A DNA stretch of 55,550 nucleotides from Gelidibacter sp038243395 (GTDB lineage Bacteria; Bacteroidota; Bacteroidia; Flavobacteriales; Flavobacteriaceae): the NCBI GenBank assembly GCA_038243395.1, contig JBBSRC010000015.1, positions 1 through 55,550 on the forward strand. Direction: 5' to 3'. The first letter of the stretch is position 1. Every line of letters begins with the position of its first letter. A program made the translations under genes and the position numbers. The notes beneath the pieces are model-generated. The model saw only the letters and a program-made list of their open reading frames with translations. It was not told the origin of the DNA and made no database searches. This document shows, piece after piece, positions 18,348-27,244 of this stretch.

Positions 18348-18369
18348 TACTTTTGTTTTGGCAAAGGTA
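18348..18369. promoter_or_regulatory. back-to-back divergent -7 promoter boxes
   Basis: TACTTTTG (18348-18355, +) points to the nucleotidase-like lipoprotein gene. Minus-strand TACCTTTG (18362-18369) points to the DUF6913/dapA pair. The two boxes are only six bases apart, so polymerase binding at one would probably exclude the other. Confidence 0.5.
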
Positions 18370-18413
18370 GTAAAGACAATACATTTATCTATTAACATCT
18401 CACTAGTTATTCA

Positions 18414-19172
18414 ATGAATTTTAAAAATCTTCTTCTGGTTATAGGACTGCTTTTCTGTGTCTCGTGCAAAACTCCCATGGCTGTTTTCAAAATTGAAGGT
18501 AAAAATGTAAACGTCAATGACAGCATACAAATAAAAGCGAGCATTGATGATTTTATAAAACCATATCGGGACAATATTACTAAAGACTTAGATAGTATTT
18601 TAGGCTATTCGGTGGATACATATTCAAAGGCAGATGGGTATTTAAATACGGCAATTGGCAATTTTATGGCCGATGTTATTTATGAAGAGGCAGATCCTGT
18701 TTTTTTCAAAAGAACTGGCGAGCATATTGACTTTGTACTTATGAACCATGGCGGCATTAGATCAATTATATCCAAAGGGCCAATTTCTAAAAGAACGGCT
18801 TTTGAATTAATGCCATTTGAAAACTCCATTGTTATCTCAAAATTACCAGGGGCAAGTGTGAAAGAGATGCTTGACTATTTGGCCAAGGCCAAACGTGCAC
18901 ATCCCATTTCTAAATTAAAAATTGTTTTGGACAAGGATGGTCTTGTCGCTGAAAGCTCGGTAAATCAAACTCCAATTGATTTTAATAAAACCTATTATAT
19001 TGCCACCAATGATTACCTTATCAGTGGTGGTGATGGGATGGACTTCTTTAAAGGTAGTGAAGAAGTTATTGTGTTGAATTATAAAATAAGAAATGCGTTA
19101 ATTGATTATTTCATGAAAACAGACACCATAAATCCAATGGCGGATGACCGATTTATTCAGTTAAAGGATTAA
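18414..19172 (+). CDS. 5'-nucleotidase C-terminal domain lipoprotein
   Basis: A lipoprotein signal (MNFKNLLLVIGLLFCVSC, lipobox CVSC) precedes a domain matching the substrate-binding C-terminal half of UshA-type 5'-nucleotidases: AIGNFMADVIYE, MNHGGIRS, FELMPFENSIVISKLPG and NDYLISGGDGMDFF. The metal-binding phosphoesterase half is absent. It is supplied by the next gene, 103 bases downstream. The two together equal one complete periplasmic nucleotidase, encoded as separate polypeptides. 252 residues. Confidence 0.87.
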   Translation: MNFKNLLLVIGLLFCVSCKTPMAVFKIEGKNVNVNDSIQIKASIDDFIKPYRDNITKDLDSILGYSVDTYSKADGYLNTAIGNFMADVIYEEADPVFFKRTGEHIDFVLMNHGGIRSIISKGPISKRTAFELMPFENSIVISKLPGASVKEMLDYLAKAKRAHPISKLKIVLDKDGLVAESSVNQTPIDFNKTYYIATNDYLISGGDGMDFFKGSEEVIVLNYKIRNALIDYFMKTDTINPMADDRFIQLKD

Positions 19173-19224
19173 CTACAATTTCTGAAAGATAAAGTTTTCT
19201 TTAAGTTATGAAACGAGCATGCTT

Positions 19225-19247
19225 GTACTGAGCCAAGTCGAAGTGTG
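19225..19247. repeat. intergenic element resembling a flavobacterial interspersed repeat
   Basis: The segment reads GTACTGAGCCAAGTCGAAGT. It resembles the short ACTTCGAC...GCTCAGTA sequence that I recall as a frequent intergenic repeat in Flavobacteriia. Only one copy is present in this window and the internal symmetry is weak, so the identification is tentative. Confidence 0.4.
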
Positions 19248-19275
19248 ACCATTAAAAAACAATAAGCACAAACAC

Positions 19276-20187
19276 ATGAAAAGAAGAGAATTCATTCAAC
19301 AAACTACAGCTGCGACCGCATTGGTTGGTATTGGTGGTTTTGGTTTGCAATCATTTTCGAGCAGTCCAAAAAAGATAACGATTTTGCACACCAACGATGT
19401 TCACAGCCATATCGACCCATTCGGGCCAGAGGATGGCAGAAACCCTAATCAGGGTGGCGTAGCAAGAAGAGCCACATTAATTGAAGGCATCCGAACTGAA
19501 AATCCAAACACCTTATTATTGGATGCTGGCGATATTTTTCAAGGAACTCCCTATTTCAATTATTACGGTGGTGAATTGGAATTTAAGCTTATGAGTATGC
19601 TAAAATATGACGCTGCCACCATTGGAAACCATGATTTCGACAATGGCCTTGAAGGTTTATACGCCCAATTGCCGCACGCAGAATTCGATTTTATTAGTGC
19701 CAATTACGATTTTTCAAATACTATTTTAGACACGCATGTGAAACCTTATAAAACCTTTATCAAGAACGGAATCAAAATTGGAGTTTTTGGATTGGGAATC
19801 GAACTTGCAGGCTTAGTGGACAAAAACATGTACAAAGAAACCGTATATCTTAATCCTGTAGAGATTGCTCAGGATATGTCTAGAATTTTAAAAGAGGACG
19901 AAAAATGCGATTTGATAATCTGTTTATCACATTTAGGCTATAATTATCGTAACAACAACGAAAAACCAAGTGACCTTTCATTAGCGCAAGTTACCAAAGA
20001 CATTGATCTATTTATTGGTGGCCATACCCATACCTTTCTTCCTAAGCCTACAATTGTAAAAAACGGTATAGGCAAAAATGTATTGGTCAACCAGGTAGGT
20101 TGTTTTGGCATCAATCTTGGCAAAATAGATTTTTATTTTGATAGTCATAAGAACAAATCGGCTGAGGGCGTTTCGATTTTAGTTTAA
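19276..20187 (+). CDS. 5'-nucleotidase-type metallophosphoesterase, Tat-exported
   Basis: A twin-arginine-like signal (MKRREFIQQTTAATALVGIG) precedes a calcineurin-like phosphoesterase domain. Metal ligands are in LHTNDVHSHIDP, DAGDIFQGTP, IGNHDFDNG, CLSHLGYN and GGHTHTFL. It lacks the C-terminal nucleotidase domain, which is in the preceding gene. Likely releases phosphate from nucleotides or related phosphoesters in the periplasm. The stop overlaps the stop of the convergent membrane-protein gene within a shared TTAA. 303 residues. Confidence 0.9.
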   Translation: MKRREFIQQTTAATALVGIGGFGLQSFSSSPKKITILHTNDVHSHIDPFGPEDGRNPNQGGVARRATLIEGIRTENPNTLLLDAGDIFQGTPYFNYYGGELEFKLMSMLKYDAATIGNHDFDNGLEGLYAQLPHAEFDFISANYDFSNTILDTHVKPYKTFIKNGIKIGVFGLGIELAGLVDKNMYKETVYLNPVEIAQDMSRILKEDEKCDLIICLSHLGYNYRNNNEKPSDLSLAQVTKDIDLFIGGHTHTFLPKPTIVKNGIGKNVLVNQVGCFGINLGKIDFYFDSHKNKSAEGVSILV

Positions 20188-20945
20188 GACTGAAATGTAA
20201 TTTGTTTGGATTGTGAAATTGGTTTAGATTTCGTTCTTATGAAGCTTTTTTCAAGCTCCTGATGGTTAAAAACATAGATACAAAACAATAAAAGTCCCCC
20301 GCTTTGTAAAATCTGTTGAACAGCTTCAAACAACCAGAACTGAACATACATCGCTGCTATAAAACTTAGCACATCAGAAAAAACAAAACAACTCACAATG
20401 GATAAGAATATTATGGATTGTGACGTCTCTTTACTGAGATAGATGGCCAATGCTAAAATGCTCATAAGCAATAATGCAGTTCCTTTGCTTGCTGACAAAG
20501 TGAAAATTACGCTATCAGCAAAGCTATCTTGTGCTGAACTAAACATGATATACATAAAGTAGCTATTTACCAGGAGAATCACAATGAGATATACTGATAC
20601 AAGGCCTCCAAAATTAACCTCTTTTAACTTTCCAAACATTACGAAGGCCAATAATGCATAAACTGCTAAAAAGCAAGATTCGGACAATTTGGAAGACAAA
20701 GCCAGATGGTCTAGCGCACTAAAAAGAATTCCTAAAAAAAACAGAATAAATATGGTGGAAAATATATTCGCCATGAAATGTTGCCTGTAAAAATAGCTGA
20801 GTAGCAACACAGGTATAATAGCGAGAGCAAATATTTTCGTGAGTGATAAAATTCCGAAATAGGAGGAAATAATATTGACCGCAACAATTAGAGCCAACAG
20901 TACGATAATTGCCCAATTAGGCAGCAAGCCATGCCATTTTTTCAT
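20184..20945 (-). CDS. multi-pass membrane protein of unknown function
   Basis: About eight hydrophobic segments fill the 253-residue protein, followed by a polar basic tail (RTKSKPISQSKQ). I see no transporter or enzyme signature; an acidic pair in ALDHLALS and FSDVLSF is the only notable feature. The ATG at 20945 is chosen because a -7 box lies at 20970-20977; an upstream TTG start at 20972 would fall inside that box. Size, topology and the C-terminal segment resemble the next gene on this strand, so they may be paralogues. YhhN/TMEM86-like is possible but unproven. Confidence 0.7.
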   Translation of the reverse strand: MKKWHGLLPNWAIIVLLALIVAVNIISSYFGILSLTKIFALAIIPVLLLSYFYRQHFMANIFSTIFILFFLGILFSALDHLALSSKLSESCFLAVYALLAFVMFGKLKEVNFGGLVSVYLIVILLVNSYFMYIMFSSAQDSFADSVIFTLSASKGTALLLMSILALAIYLSKETSQSIIFLSIVSCFVFSDVLSFIAAMYVQFWLFEAVQQILQSGGLLLFCIYVFNHQELEKSFIRTKSKPISQSKQITFQS

Positions 20946-20969
20946 GATAGATTCAAATAAGTAGGTTGG

Positions 20970-20977
20970 CAAATATA
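20970..20977 (-). promoter_or_regulatory. -7 promoter box for the 20184-20945 membrane protein gene
   Basis: Minus-strand TATATTTG matches TAnnTTTG. The transcript start would lie about 18 bases before the ATG at 20945, which decides the start choice. Confidence 0.5.
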
Positions 20978-21369
20978 CTAAAAATTATGACTTTAATCCT
21001 AGTTTAAATACACTTCATCGATTTAATTGTTAAATTTTCAAATAGAAATAGACCTATCATAGGTCGGATATCAAATACAAAATAGAAGTTGATTAGGGGA
21101 ATTCCTCATTTTTCACTTTAGAACCTTTTCTTTTCGGGCAATTATAACGCTAACTTTAAGCTTGATAAATATGCAAAGCATTTTTGTGGATTTAGAAATA
21201 TCTCATAGAACTCAGAATAGTCTGAAGAATTCAAAAGGAAGTAACTGAATATGTTTTAAAAATAGCAATAATACAAAGATCATCATTTTGATCGACGTCC
21301 TACTGAAGTGAATGATTTAATCAGAAACTAACATAACGACTTTGATAGCGAAGTTACCCCACTAAATCA
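20978..21369. other. intergenic region of about 390 bases without a recognised gene
   Basis: A perfect odd palindrome, GACCTATCATAGGTC, lies at 21051-21065. Around 21272-21326 one plus-strand frame reads without stops as DHHFDRRPTEVNDLIRN, which looks protein-like. It has no start, is bounded by stops, and could not be assigned to a family. It may be a coding remnant. Confidence 0.35.
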
Positions 21370-22086
21370 TTAGATATGCGCTTCTTGTGGTTCATAATCG
21401 CGTAGAGATTGCAGATAGAAAAATAAGAATGCAACAATTAGAAACAAGGAACATATCACATTAAGTAAATTAATGGCGGACACATAAAAATAAGCCAACT
21501 GTATCACTTCCGAAAAGAAGATGAATATACACCCAATCAATAGATTGATGGCTTTTTTATCCTCCTTATCAATATAATTGATCAAAGACACGGTTAATAA
21601 AACCATGATCACAGAATTATATATAAACTCCAAATTATATTCATGATATGATAGTTTATCCATTGCGGTATTGGTAACCACTACTACACAGAAAACATCA
21701 AGGACGATTAAGATGAGAATATGAAATGGATACTTTTTAACCACTTCAACCAAATTCATGGAGGATACCATTTGTAAAATTAATAATGAATAAGCAATGA
21801 TATAAAGAGAATTACCGATGTAATATGGAAAATCAAACTGATTTCTTGGCACAACAGGAGTTTGCCAGCTAATAAAAGATAGAATTTCGGCAAATGTGAA
21901 TGCAATTAAAAACGATAAGAAATATAGACGCTTTTCTTTAACCCTGTAAAAATATAAAACTGTCAAGAAGACCAAAATCAGAACTCTCATCCCGGATGCG
22001 GTAGCTTCTAAACCATAGATCTGGAAGCCCAGAAATAACACGGCTAATATAATCAAAATGCCAATTAATATTCTCTGGATAACCAT
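21370..22086 (-). CDS. multi-pass membrane protein of unknown function
   Basis: About eight transmembrane segments in 238 residues (for example RILIGILIILAVLFLGFQIY, HILILIVLDVFCVVVV, LLNVICSLFLIVAFLFF). No signature motif. It ends with a short polar tail (LRDYEPQEAHI). The ATG at 22086 is preferred over TTG at 22095. Topology and the segment FFSEVIQLAYFYV parallel FSDVLSFIAAMYV in the protein encoded just downstream, suggesting an old duplication. It lies next to ligA, but nothing links the two functionally. Confidence 0.7.
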   Translation of the reverse strand: MVIQRILIGILIILAVLFLGFQIYGLEATASGMRVLILVFLTVLYFYRVKEKRLYFLSFLIAFTFAEILSFISWQTPVVPRNQFDFPYYIGNSLYIIAYSLLILQMVSSMNLVEVVKKYPFHILILIVLDVFCVVVVTNTAMDKLSYHEYNLEFIYNSVIMVLLTVSLINYIDKEDKKAINLLIGCIFIFFSEVIQLAYFYVSAINLLNVICSLFLIVAFLFFYLQSLRDYEPQEAHI

Positions 22087-22109
22087 ATGAAACAAATCTA
22101 TAATTCAAA

Positions 22110-22117
22110 CAAATATA
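22110..22117 (-). promoter_or_regulatory. -7 promoter box for the 21370-22086 gene
   Basis: Minus-strand TATATTTG matches TAnnTTTG, 23 bases before the ATG. A second match, TAGATTTG at 22093-22100, lies even closer to the start. Confidence 0.45.
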
Positions 22118-22184
22118 AATAAATTTAACTATTAAGCGGATAAAATTGCGTTTAATCGATGGGGTAGATAAAGTTGTAGGATTT

Positions 22185-24179
22185 CTAGTTCAATAAGGAT
22201 AAAAAATCTACTTCTGTAAGTATAGGAATCTGCAGTTGTTCTGCTTTCGTCCTTTTACTTGGTCCCATATTATTACCCGCTATGACATAGTTTGTTTTTG
22301 ATGATATCGAACTTGATACCTTTCCACCATTGTCTTCAATTAGTTTTTTCAATTCGTCTCTGGATACCGATTCAAAAACACCTGATACAACAAACGTTTG
22401 TGCTTCTAACTTATTAGTTTGATTTGCCAGTTTTTCAGCAGAAATCTCCAACTGTACTCCAAAGTTTCTCAAACGATTTATAATTGTCTGATTTTCAATT
22501 GAACTGAAAAAATCGCTGACACTTTCAGCAATACGTGCTCCAATTTCATCCACAGTAATCAGATCAATCAAGGTAGCCTGCGCCAAATTATCAATACTTT
22601 TATAATGTTTTGCCAACTTTTTAGCAACGGTCTCGCCTACATACCTGATGCCAATAGCATACAAAACACGCTCAAAAGGGATTTGTTTAGAAGCTTCAAT
22701 GCCTTTGATTAAATTATCTGAGCTTCTTTCGGCCATGCGCTCCAAACCAATTACTTGTTCCTTAGTGAGGGTGTACAAATCCGAGTAATTATATATCAGA
22801 TTCTCCTTAACAAATAGTGCCACCGTTTCTCCGCCCAAACCTTCAATATCCATAGCTTTCCTTGAAATAAAGTGTTGAATCCGACCAATGATTTGTGGTT
22901 GGCAGCCATTATAGTTTGGACAATAGTGTTGGACTTCCCCTTCATGTCGCACCAATGTCGTACCACATTCTGGGCAATGTTCGATATATTTGGTTGGTTC
23001 GGAATCTACAGGTCTTTTGCTTAAATCAACCGCAATAATTTTTGGAATGATTTCGCCACCTTTTTCGACAAACACTTCATCTCCTTCTCTGATGTCCAAT
23101 CTTTCAATTTGATCGGCATTATGTAACGACGCGCGTTTGACGGTCGTTCCTGCCAATTCCACAGGTTCCAAATTAGCCACAGGTGTAATTGCTCCCGTTC
23201 GTCCAACCTGATAGGTTATCTCATTTAACCGTGTAGAAACTTGCTCCGCTTTAAATTTGTAAGCAACGGCCCAACGTGGTGATTTTGCAGTGTAACCTAA
23301 TTCGTCCTGCTGATGCAAATCATTTATTTTTACGACGACCCCGTCGGTTTCATAAGGCAAATCGTGACGGTGGATATTCCAATAATCAATGAATTCAAAT
23401 ACCTCCTCTATTGAATTGGTCAAGGCCGCTGCTTTTGGCACCTTGAATCCCCAAATACGAGCCTGTTCCAAACTTTCAAATTGCGTATCGATATTTAAAT
23501 TATTTCCTGTGATATTGTAAAGCAAGCATTCCAAAGGCCGTTTTGCAACCTCAGCACTGTCCTGAAGTTTTAAACTTCCTGAAGCCGTATTTCTAGGATT
23601 GCGATAAGGCTCTTCTCCTATTTCAATACGATCTTCATTCATCTTAATAAAACCCGCAAAAGGCAAAACAATTTCGCCTCGAATATCAAATTTCGCAGGA
23701 TAATCGCCTTTTAATCGTAAAGGCACTGACCGAATAGTTCTAATGTTAGCCGTAACGTCATCACCCTGGATGCCGTCGCCTCTAGTAACCGCTTTAAGCA
23801 ATGTGCCATTTTGATAAGTCAAACTAATGGAAGCACCATCATATTTTAATTCACACACATACTGCACCTTACCATCGATCGCTTTTTTGACACGCGCTTC
23901 CCAATCCATTACATCTTCCTTAGAATAGGAATTATCCAAAGAATACATGCGATGTTCGTGCGCAACCGTTTCAAAGTTCTTGGTAATTTCTCCACCAACA
24001 CGTTTGGTTGGTGAATACTCATCGGAAAATTCAGGATGGGCGTCCTCTAAGGTTTGTAATTCCTTTAATCTGACATCAAAATCATAATCACTAATTGTGG
24101 GTTGGTCAAGAACGTAATAATTATAATTATGCTGATTAAGTTCTTCGCGAAGTTTTAAAATATGCTGTTGAATATCCAT
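22185..24179 (-). CDS. ligA: NAD-dependent DNA ligase LigA
   Basis: Seals nicks in DNA using NAD+. The adenylated lysine is in CELKYDGAS. Domains in order: Ia (HNYNYYVLDQP), nucleotidyltransferase, OB fold, the four-cysteine zinc finger (CPEC ... CPNYNGC), helix-hairpin-helix repeats and a C-terminal BRCT domain (TFVVSGVFESVSRDELK). The ATG at 24179 (MDIQQHILKLREEL) gives 664 residues, the family norm. A longer reading from 24233 adds 18 residues unlike the family and is rejected. Confidence 0.96.
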   Translation of the reverse strand: MDIQQHILKLREELNQHNYNYYVLDQPTISDYDFDVRLKELQTLEDAHPEFSDEYSPTKRVGGEITKNFETVAHEHRMYSLDNSYSKEDVMDWEARVKKAIDGKVQYVCELKYDGASISLTYQNGTLLKAVTRGDGIQGDDVTANIRTIRSVPLRLKGDYPAKFDIRGEIVLPFAGFIKMNEDRIEIGEEPYRNPRNTASGSLKLQDSAEVAKRPLECLLYNITGNNLNIDTQFESLEQARIWGFKVPKAAALTNSIEEVFEFIDYWNIHRHDLPYETDGVVVKINDLHQQDELGYTAKSPRWAVAYKFKAEQVSTRLNEITYQVGRTGAITPVANLEPVELAGTTVKRASLHNADQIERLDIREGDEVFVEKGGEIIPKIIAVDLSKRPVDSEPTKYIEHCPECGTTLVRHEGEVQHYCPNYNGCQPQIIGRIQHFISRKAMDIEGLGGETVALFVKENLIYNYSDLYTLTKEQVIGLERMAERSSDNLIKGIEASKQIPFERVLYAIGIRYVGETVAKKLAKHYKSIDNLAQATLIDLITVDEIGARIAESVSDFFSSIENQTIINRLRNFGVQLEISAEKLANQTNKLEAQTFVVSGVFESVSRDELKKLIEDNGGKVSSSISSKTNYVIAGNNMGPSKRTKAEQLQIPILTEVDFLSLLN

Positions 24180-24365
24180 TAATTTGAAAGAAGAGTAAGT
24201 TATTTTTAAGGCCTCTAAGATACTAAAATGCAACTCAAGAAAATAGTCCCATCATTAATTTTTATCAGTTTATTATACAATTGAGATTCCCATATTACCC
24301 ACAAATAGATGCCTGGAAACCTCCCAATGACTTCACAAATAGAAAGCCGAAAAAAAAATTTTACC

Positions 24366-25040
24366 TTTAATAATTTTACAGGAATTACATTCGATGAAAA
24401 TTTTAAAGTGTCTGCCTAATTCTTAAAATATTTTATTGAAAAAGAGTAGTTTCCTTCAATTGAAGCGGAATAAACAAATACATTTTCGAAGGACGAAAGC
24501 ATGACGAATGATGAAGGTTATGAATTAATTATTTCCCCAAACAAATTGAAATAAAGCCAAAACAAATTAGGTGCTTTTTATACCGTACAATCTAAGACAA
24601 TCATTATACGCAGGTTTTTTAAAATAATACATTTTCACATAAAAGAGTTTCTATTCCGTGTGTTACCATTATAGATTCTCCTCAATTTAAATGTAGAGGT
24701 ACGCACTTGGATGTTGGGCGACATTCTTATCCAGTGAAATTAATTAAGAAATATATTGACGCTTTGGCGATGTTCAAAATAATCGCGCTTCACTGACTCC
24801 TAACTGAATACCAATGCTGGCGTTATTGACATCAAAAAAATCCAAAACTACAAAAAATCGCTGCTTTATAGTATAGCCCTTGGTAGGCAAATACAATGTG
24901 GATCAACAAGAATGTGACGGAAAACGCCATAAATGATACGTCACGTTATATTTCCCTTAAAATTCCATATTTTGGTGTAATTCCAGAAGGTAACAAGGTG
25001 CAGGAAATAAGACTTGGACATTTCTTATTGAAATAATTAT
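24366..25040 (+). pseudogene. decayed GH20 beta-N-acetylhexosaminidase
   Basis: Fragments of a GH20 hexosaminidase are legible in order on the plus strand, with stops and frame changes between them. From 24366 one frame reads NNFTGITFDENFKVSA, stop, FLKYFIEKE, stop, then EGYELIISPNK and LGAFYTVQS (N-terminal domain). From 24674 another frame reads DSPQFKCRGTHLDVGRHSYP then VKLIKKYIDALAMFK (start of the barrel; intact enzymes have RGxHLDVxRHFFPV). Around 24811-24860 comes QCWRY, stop, QKNPKLQKIAA (normally QGWRIEIKKYP). About 24918-25000 reads DGKRHK and FGVIPEG. The catalytic Asp-Glu region and the rest of the barrel are missing. At least four in-frame stops occur in the first segment alone. 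Next to cutC, as intact hexosaminidase genes often are in this phylum. Confidence 0.8.
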
Positions 25041-25119
25041 TCATTAATTTCATCACACTCCTGCGAACTGAAAAACATAGAAGCATTAGAAAGCAATCCT
25101 TAAAATTAAACCAAAATAT

Positions 25120-25845
25120 ATGCAATTAGAAATCTGCGCCTCCAATTACCAATCCGCAATCAACGCTCAAAATGCTGGGGCACATCGCATCGAATTGTGC
25201 TCCGAATTAGCCGTTGGCGGCATTACGCCTTCTTATGGATTGATAAAACAAACCATGAAAAACTTGAAGATCCCTGTGTTTGTGCTCATCAGACCACGAA
25301 GTGGAAATTTTACCTATTCTAATTCCGATTTTGAAATCATGAAACAGGATATTAAAATTTGTAAACAACTGGGCTGTAAAGGTATTGTCTCCGGAATTTT
25401 AAACTTGGATAATACCATTGACATTGAACGCACCAAAGCGCTCATCGAACTTTCAAAACCAATGGCTTTTACCTTCCATCGTGCTTTTGATCGGACTCCA
25501 AATCCGTTTGACGCTTTGTCTACGTTATTGGATCTCAAAGTAGATCGCATCCTCACATCTGGGCAAGCAACCTCGGCAGAAAAAGGAATTTTAATACTTC
25601 AACAATTACTTGAATTAGCGAATAATAAACTGACTGTTCTTCCTGGATCAGGAATTAATCCGAAAAATGTTTTAATTTTTAAAGGTGCGGGATTTAAGGA
25701 GATCCATTGTTCATCTGTATTAATACCAGAAGTTAAAGCCTCGACATCGATTCCATTAAACTCTCCAAATTTCTTAAATGATGGACAAGAAATGGCATCA
25801 AACTCAGAAATCATCTCATCCATACTCGAGCTCATGAAGGATTAA
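25120..25845 (+). CDS. cutC: CutC family protein
   Basis: A TIM-barrel protein named for copper homeostasis in E. coli, although that role has been questioned. Family motifs: NAGAHRIELCSELAVGGITPSYGL, IRPRSGNF, CKGIVSGILN, FHRAFDRTPNP and DRILTSGQA, ending with GSGINPKNV. 241 residues, full length and intact, in contrast to the decayed hexosaminidase just upstream. Convergent with prmC, 28 bases apart. Confidence 0.92.
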   Translation: MQLEICASNYQSAINAQNAGAHRIELCSELAVGGITPSYGLIKQTMKNLKIPVFVLIRPRSGNFTYSNSDFEIMKQDIKICKQLGCKGIVSGILNLDNTIDIERTKALIELSKPMAFTFHRAFDRTPNPFDALSTLLDLKVDRILTSGQATSAEKGILILQQLLELANNKLTVLPGSGINPKNVLIFKGAGFKEIHCSSVLIPEVKASTSIPLNSPNFLNDGQEMASNSEIISSILELMKD

Positions 25846-25873
25846 CATTGTAGTATTTTACAAATACTCTAAA

Positions 25874-26743
25874 CTAAAAGACCCAAATTCCTGAGATCAT
25901 ACGGTCATTTCCGAAGATGTCTTTTTTAAGCGCTACATTTTTAAAACCAGATTCAGCGAGTAATTGTAACATGTCAGTTCCTAAATATTGGTTGATTTCA
26001 AAATAAAGCTGTCCTTCATTTTTGAGGTGGACTTTTGCAAATTCCACTATTTCTTTATAAAAAATAAGAGGATCATCATCTTCAACATATAAGGCCAATG
26101 CAGGTTCGTGATGCAAAACATTATCGCTCATTTGAGCCTTTTCGAGCACTCTAACATATGGCGGGTTGGATACAATGATGTCAAATTTTGAATCTTCCAA
26201 CACTAAATTTGAAGAATCCTTTTTCCATTTTAAAATATCTAATTCCAAAAATTCGACGTCAACTTTATTTAATTTCGAATTAATTTTTGCAACAGTCAAT
26301 GCTTTTTTACTAACATCGACAGCAAAAACCGTGGACGACGGCATACTTTTAGCCAATGAAATGGCAATACATCCCGATCCCGTTCCAATATCAAGAATAG
26401 AATAACTATCAGCTTTTGCGGAGTCAATCACCCATTGCACCAATTCCTCAGTTTCGGGTCTTGGAATAAGAGTGTTTTCGGTAACCTTAAAAGGCAGTCC
26501 GTAAAATTCAGTGGAACCAACAATGTATTGAATGGGTTCATACTTTTTTAGCCTTAGAGTTGCATTTTTAAATTTTTCTAATTTCTTTCCAGAAATTGGC
26601 GCATAAAGATTTAACGTAACGTCTAAACGTTTCATTTTCAAAAAACATTCTGAAAGCAAATTAAAAAACGACTGAATTTCCGTTTCTGGATATTCTTCTT
26701 TTAATGACATGTAGAAATTTTCGCGTAGTGTCTTTAATACCAT
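25874..26743 (-). CDS. prmC: peptide chain release factor N5-glutamine methyltransferase
   Basis: Methylates the GGQ glutamine of release factors RF1/RF2. An N-terminal helical domain is followed by a Rossmann methyltransferase with the SAM-binding ILDIGTGSGCIAISLA and the catalytic SNPPYVR. The ATG at 26743 (MVLKTLRENF) overlaps the stop of the upstream acetyltransferase gene as TAATG, implying coupled translation. An earlier start at 26773 is inside that gene and less likely. 289 residues. Confidence 0.93.
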   Translation of the reverse strand: MVLKTLRENFYMSLKEEYPETEIQSFFNLLSECFLKMKRLDVTLNLYAPISGKKLEKFKNATLRLKKYEPIQYIVGSTEFYGLPFKVTENTLIPRPETEELVQWVIDSAKADSYSILDIGTGSGCIAISLAKSMPSSTVFAVDVSKKALTVAKINSKLNKVDVEFLELDILKWKKDSSNLVLEDSKFDIIVSNPPYVRVLEKAQMSDNVLHHEPALALYVEDDDPLIFYKEIVEFAKVHLKNEGQLYFEINQYLGTDMLQLLAESGFKNVALKKDIFGNDRMISGIWVF

Positions 26744-27234
26744 TATAATGATTTTATCATCCAAACATTGCAAGAATAATGTCCTGTATCTCCTAATGGA
26801 CCATTTAAATTATCAAACCCAGATTTGGCATAAAGTTTTGTAGCATCGATCATATAAGGCAACGTTTCGAGGTAACATTTTTCAAAACGAAAAGATTTTG
26901 CTTTTTTTAAGCAAACGCTCATTATTTGAGTGCCCAAACCCTTTCCTCTGGCTTTAGGTAAAAAATACATCTTCTGTAGTTCACATATATTACCATCAAA
27001 GTTATCCAAGGGCGCTATTCCCGCACCTCCGATAATTTCGCCATGATTTTCAATTACAAAATAAGCAGCGCGTTCTATGGTATAATTTGCGGTCATACTG
27101 TCCAGCGACTTATCGGCATAAGCGGTTCCCACTTTTGGAACCCCCATTTCAATCAATACGGCGCGAATTACCTGAGCGATCTGTTCATCATCTCTCTTTT
27201 CAATTTCTCTGATCACGATCTGATCTTTGCTCAC
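26743..27234 (-). CDS. GNAT family N-acetyltransferase
   Basis: A 163-residue acetyl-CoA-dependent acyltransferase. The acetyl-CoA loop is in LPKARGKGLGTQIMSVCL (the R/Q-x-x-G-x-G/A motif); strand beta4 reads IIGGAGIAPLD and the C-terminal part YLETLPYMIDATKLYAKSGF. The substrate is unknown. It is coupled to prmC by the TAATG overlap and divergent from ribD, 35 bases away. Confidence 0.88.
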   Translation of the reverse strand: MSKDQIVIREIEKRDDEQIAQVIRAVLIEMGVPKVGTAYADKSLDSMTANYTIERAAYFVIENHGEIIGGAGIAPLDNFDGNICELQKMYFLPKARGKGLGTQIMSVCLKKAKSFRFEKCYLETLPYMIDATKLYAKSGFDNLNGPLGDTGHYSCNVWMIKSL

Positions 27235-27244
27235 GATATTATGT

